The notes under the pieces were generated by a model, which saw nothing but the letters and a program-made list of their open reading frames with translations, had not been told where the DNA came from and made no database searches. Positions 6,236 to 8,182 of a stretch of 8,182 nt of DNA are shown in pieces. The DNA is from Victivallaceae bacterium (GTDB taxonomy: Bacteria; Verrucomicrobiota; Lentisphaeria; Victivallales; Victivallaceae). Positions within the stretch are counted from its first letter, which is position 1. Every line of letters starts with the position of its first letter. The translations under genes and the position numbers were made by a program. The stretch is from NCBI GenBank assembly GCA_028717165.1, contig JAQUOK010000109.1:1-8182 (forward strand). The letters run 5' to 3'.

Positions 6236-6739
6236 TTATTCTCGCAATTTGTTTATAACGCCGGTACTGGAAAAACCTTCCACAAAAGGCAGAAAACGAA
6301 TGTCCGCCCTGACTTTCTCCAGAGCTTTACGTTCATCGGGATCGATAGTTTCAAGGGTGTAGTCGCCGCCTTTGACGTAGACGTCCGGGCGCAGTTCCAG
6401 AAACATATTGTCGCAGCGCGGGGTATCGAAGATCACTGCCGAATCAACCGCTTCCAGGGCGCAGAGCAGATAAGCGCGGCTGTATTCGTCCGTAACCGGG
6501 CGGGACGGGCCTTTCAGTTTCCTGACCGAACGATCGGAATTGACGAGCACCAGCATGGCGTCGCCGAGCGAACGCGCCCGCATCAGGTATTCGGCATGTC
6601 CGCGGTGAAGGATGTCGAAGCAGCCGTTGGTAATGACCAGTTTCAGTTTTTTTGCCCGCAGTTCCTCACGCCATGCTCTGGCGCGGGAGATATCCATTAT
6701 CAGTTCGGCGGGGTTACGGTTGATTCCGGCGATATTCAT
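6236..6739 (-). CDS. rfaE2: D-glycero-beta-D-manno-heptose 1-phosphate adenylyltransferase (RfaE domain II type)
   Basis: Cytoplasmic nucleotidyltransferase that activates heptose 1-phosphate with ATP to ADP-heptose, the donor for the inner core of LPS. It has 167 residues and corresponds to the C-terminal half of bifunctional HldE; here the kinase half is absent, so it is the stand-alone form. Motifs: ITNGCFDILHRGH (36-48) with the HxGH nucleotide-binding signature (H45, H48), VNSDRSVRKLKGPSRPV (66-82), LRPDVYVKGGDY (116-127) and the late GFSSTGVI (155-162). The ATG overlaps the stop of the dCMP deaminase as ATGA (6736-6739), and a GAGGA ribosome site lies inside the deaminase end, so translation is probably coupled. 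A later Met at residue 15 is possible but has less support. The cytidylyltransferase-like fold is certain; the heptose substrate is inferred from the close family match, and related FAD/glycerol-3-P enzymes are less likely. Confidence 0.88.
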   Translation of the reverse strand: MNIAGINRNPAELIMDISRARAWREELRAKKLKLVITNGCFDILHRGHAEYLMRARSLGDAMLVLVNSDRSVRKLKGPSRPVTDEYSRAYLLCALEAVDSAVIFDTPRCDNMFLELRPDVYVKGGDYTLETIDPDERKALEKVRADIRFLPFVEGFSSTGVINKLRE

Positions 6740-7215
6740 GAATCGTTTTCCTCTTCATCTTCCAGGGCCCGGACAAGCACCCCGGCTTCGTGGAGCAGTT
6801 CCAGCGCCTGGTTGGCGATACTGTACTTCTGATGGTAAACTACTTCCTTAATACCCGAATTGATAATCATTTTCGAACACAGCAGACAGGGGCTGAAAGT
6901 AGTATAGAGGGTTGCGTCCTTTACCGAGATGCCGTGATAAGCGGCCTGAACGATGGCATTTTCCTCGGCGTGGCTGCATAAACAGGAACCGAGGTCATGT
7001 CCGGACGGGGTATCCGAACTGCAGCGGGGACAGCCGCCGTCAAAACAGTTTTTTATCCCGCGCGGCGTACCGTTGTATCCGGTTGAGATTATGCGGTGGT
7101 CTCTCACGATCACCGCCGCAACCTGGCGGCGCAGGCAATTGCCGCGGGCTGAAGCCACCTGTGCTATGTCCATGAAATATTTATCCCAGTTGGGACGTTT
7201 GAAAACCGGATCCAT
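6736..7215 (-). CDS. Deoxycytidylate (dCMP) deaminase
   Basis: Zinc-dependent cytoplasmic enzyme that converts dCMP to dUMP, feeding thymidylate synthesis. It has 159 residues, typical of the ComEB/dCMP deaminase family. Motifs: STGYNGTPRG (44-53), a cysteine-rich insert C57/C62/C65/C78/C80 like the structural metal site of the T4 enzyme, the catalytic H82-A-E84 and SPC110-LLC113 (catalytic zinc ligands H82, C110, C113; proton shuttle E84). The start ATG at 7215 is preceded by AAGGA at minus-strand positions 7222-7226, six bases away. The C-terminal tail is acidic (EDEEENDS) and contains the ribosome site for the next gene, with which the stop overlaps by four bases. It lies 68 bases after the permease gene, so it may share that transcript or have its own promoter; I see no clear terminator or promoter in the gap. 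Confidence 0.94.
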   Translation of the reverse strand: MDPVFKRPNWDKYFMDIAQVASARGNCLRRQVAAVIVRDHRIISTGYNGTPRGIKNCFDGGCPRCSSDTPSGHDLGSCLCSHAEENAIVQAAYHGISVKDATLYTTFSPCLLCSKMIINSGIKEVVYHQKYSIANQALELLHEAGVLVRALEDEEENDS

Positions 7216-7283
7216 AAAATGTCCTTGCAGTTTCGGGGTTAAGTTTTAAGACTAAAGATACAGCGGCTGGAGAGTTTTGCAAA

Positions 7284-8182
7284 TTATTTTGCGCCGCAAC
7301 AGTTAGAACATGATGAGTTCCCGGTTTTGTTTTCCTTACGCGAACAGGAATAACCGGCGTCTTTTACGGTTTTTTCGATCAGCGGATAAAGCAGTTCGGG
7401 ATTTTCAGCGCCGATCCTTATCATTCCGGCATCCTGATCGATGTCCAGTTTCAGAACGCCGTTAATTTTTCCGATGGCTTTCTGGAGAGAAGCGGCGCAA
7501 TGGGGACAGGTCATTCCCTCCACTTTTATTTCGAGATCGGCGGGTATTGTTTGCACGCCGGTTCCGGCTCGCCTGATAAAGGGCTCGAGCATAGTAATGG
7601 CGATAAGCGAAAGCAGAATTATACTGCTGATTTGCTGAACCGGGGTTATTTTCATTTCTTCGCCGGAGCGGATCAGTTCCACCAGCGGCATGCTGATTCC
7701 CGTCAGGTTCAATATATAACCTGCGATTACGGCGCCTGCCGCTACGGTAAACAGGTAAATAACCACGGCTCTTTTGCCCAGAACTTTGACCATTGTTGCA
7801 ACTGTGGTGATATTGGTTGCGGGACCGGTTATCAGGAATACCAGCGCCGCGCCCGGGCTTATGCCTTTGACGATCAGGGAAGCGGCGATCGGAATGGAGG
7901 CGGTTGAACATACGTAAAGAGGTATTCCGAAAAGCAGCATCGCCGGCATTGCCAGCCAGTCTGATTTGAGATATTCAGCGGCGAAATCCGCCGGCACCAG
8001 AATATTTATAAGTGCTGCCAGGATCAGTCCCGTCAACAGAGCGGAAGCGATGCTGCCGAGTAATTTGATGAAACCGTAATGAAAAACCGCGATTGCGGCT
8101 TTCAGGCCGCGCTGCGGTTTGTTTTCCCCGCCGGGTTTGACGGGAGATGCGGAGACTTCTTTTTCGTCATCGGGTTTTCCGT
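7284..8182 (-). CDS. SO_0444-like metal efflux permease with C-terminal HMA domain, 5' end outside window
   Basis: Predicted inner-membrane permease (DUF318/SO_0444 type, related to ArsP-like permeases), associated in the family with efflux of Cu, Zn or similar ions. The frame is open to the window edge; about 298 residues are visible and the N-terminal membrane half is missing. A TTG at 8036 is internal. Seen in order: a hydrophilic Lys/Pro/Glu-rich loop (8046-8180 upstream part), a helix around FHYGFIKLLGSIASALLTGL, the conserved PLYVCSTASIPIAASLIVKG (about 7860-7920) and GAALVFLITGPATNITT block, two further hydrophobic helices, then an HMA domain (about 7344-7535) with GMTCPHC (metal-binding CPHC cysteines at about 7497-7508). 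The protein ends in a Cys cluster, SSCSNCCGAK. The combination of permease, HMA and Cys tail argues for soft-metal handling; the exact metal cannot be read from sequence. Confidence 0.82.
   Translation of the reverse strand, partial: GKPDDEKEVSASPVKPGGENKPQRGLKAAIAVFHYGFIKLLGSIASALLTGLILAALINILVPADFAAEYLKSDWLAMPAMLLFGIPLYVCSTASIPIAASLIVKGISPGAALVFLITGPATNITTVATMVKVLGKRAVVIYLFTVAAGAVIAGYILNLTGISMPLVELIRSGEEMKITPVQQISSIILLSLIAITMLEPFIRRAGTGVQTIPADLEIKVEGMTCPHCAASLQKAIGKINGVLKLDIDQDAGMIRIGAENPELLYPLIEKTVKDAGYSCSRKENKTGNSSCSNCCGAK

Noticed and set aside
1..8182. CRISPR array, tRNA, rRNA, defence or toxin-antitoxin system
   Set aside because: No regularly spaced repeats, no tRNA cloverleaf or rRNA core sequence, and no gene with a recognisable defence or toxin motif was seen on either strand.

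Overview
The window reads as a chromosomal segment of a Gram-negative, anaerobic or fermentative bacterium. A full-length single-chain pyruvate:ferredoxin oxidoreductase points to anaerobic metabolism. A stand-alone heptose-1-phosphate adenylyltransferase points to an LPS-type outer membrane. A KDG kinase / KDPG aldolase pair points to growth on uronates or other sugar acids. The style of the proteins would fit the PVC group (for example Lentisphaerota), but that is an impression, not a demonstration; no rRNA or other marker gene is present.

Layout. Plus strand, 1-1462: the 3' part of a PfkB-family 2-keto-3-deoxygluconate kinase, followed after 26 bases by a complete KDPG aldolase, so the last two steps of the KDG route (KDG to KDPG to pyruvate plus glyceraldehyde-3-phosphate) form one transcription unit. 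1463-1877 is AT-rich and has no supportable gene. From there to the right edge every gene lies on the minus strand. 1910-2155 is a small single-pass membrane protein with its own sigma70-type promoter and a perfect 14-bp hairpin at its stop codon. 2311-5832 is PFOR, apparently a single-gene unit, with a strong intrinsic terminator at 2242-2272. 5848-6235 has no gene: it holds the AT-rich PFOR leader and a 198-bp element with perfect 21-bp terminal inverted repeats and flanking 7-bp direct repeats, which looks like a MITE. 6236-7215 carries a dCMP deaminase and a heptose-1-P adenylyltransferase joined by an ATGA overlap. 7284-8182 is the C-terminal part of an SO_0444-like metal-efflux permease fused to a heavy-metal-associated (HMA) domain and a Cys-rich tail.

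How they fit: KDG breakdown makes pyruvate, which PFOR oxidises to acetyl-CoA while reducing ferredoxin; this is a metabolic link only, because the two units are divergent in strand and separately transcribed. The deaminase (dUMP/dTTP supply), the heptose enzyme (outer-membrane core or heptose glycan synthesis) and the metal permease are housekeeping or stress functions with no evident shared pathway. I see no defence system, CRISPR array, tRNA, rRNA or complete transposase gene. The least explained parts are the MITE-like element with its internally folded core, and the gene-free stretch 1463-1877 ending in the perfect hairpin.
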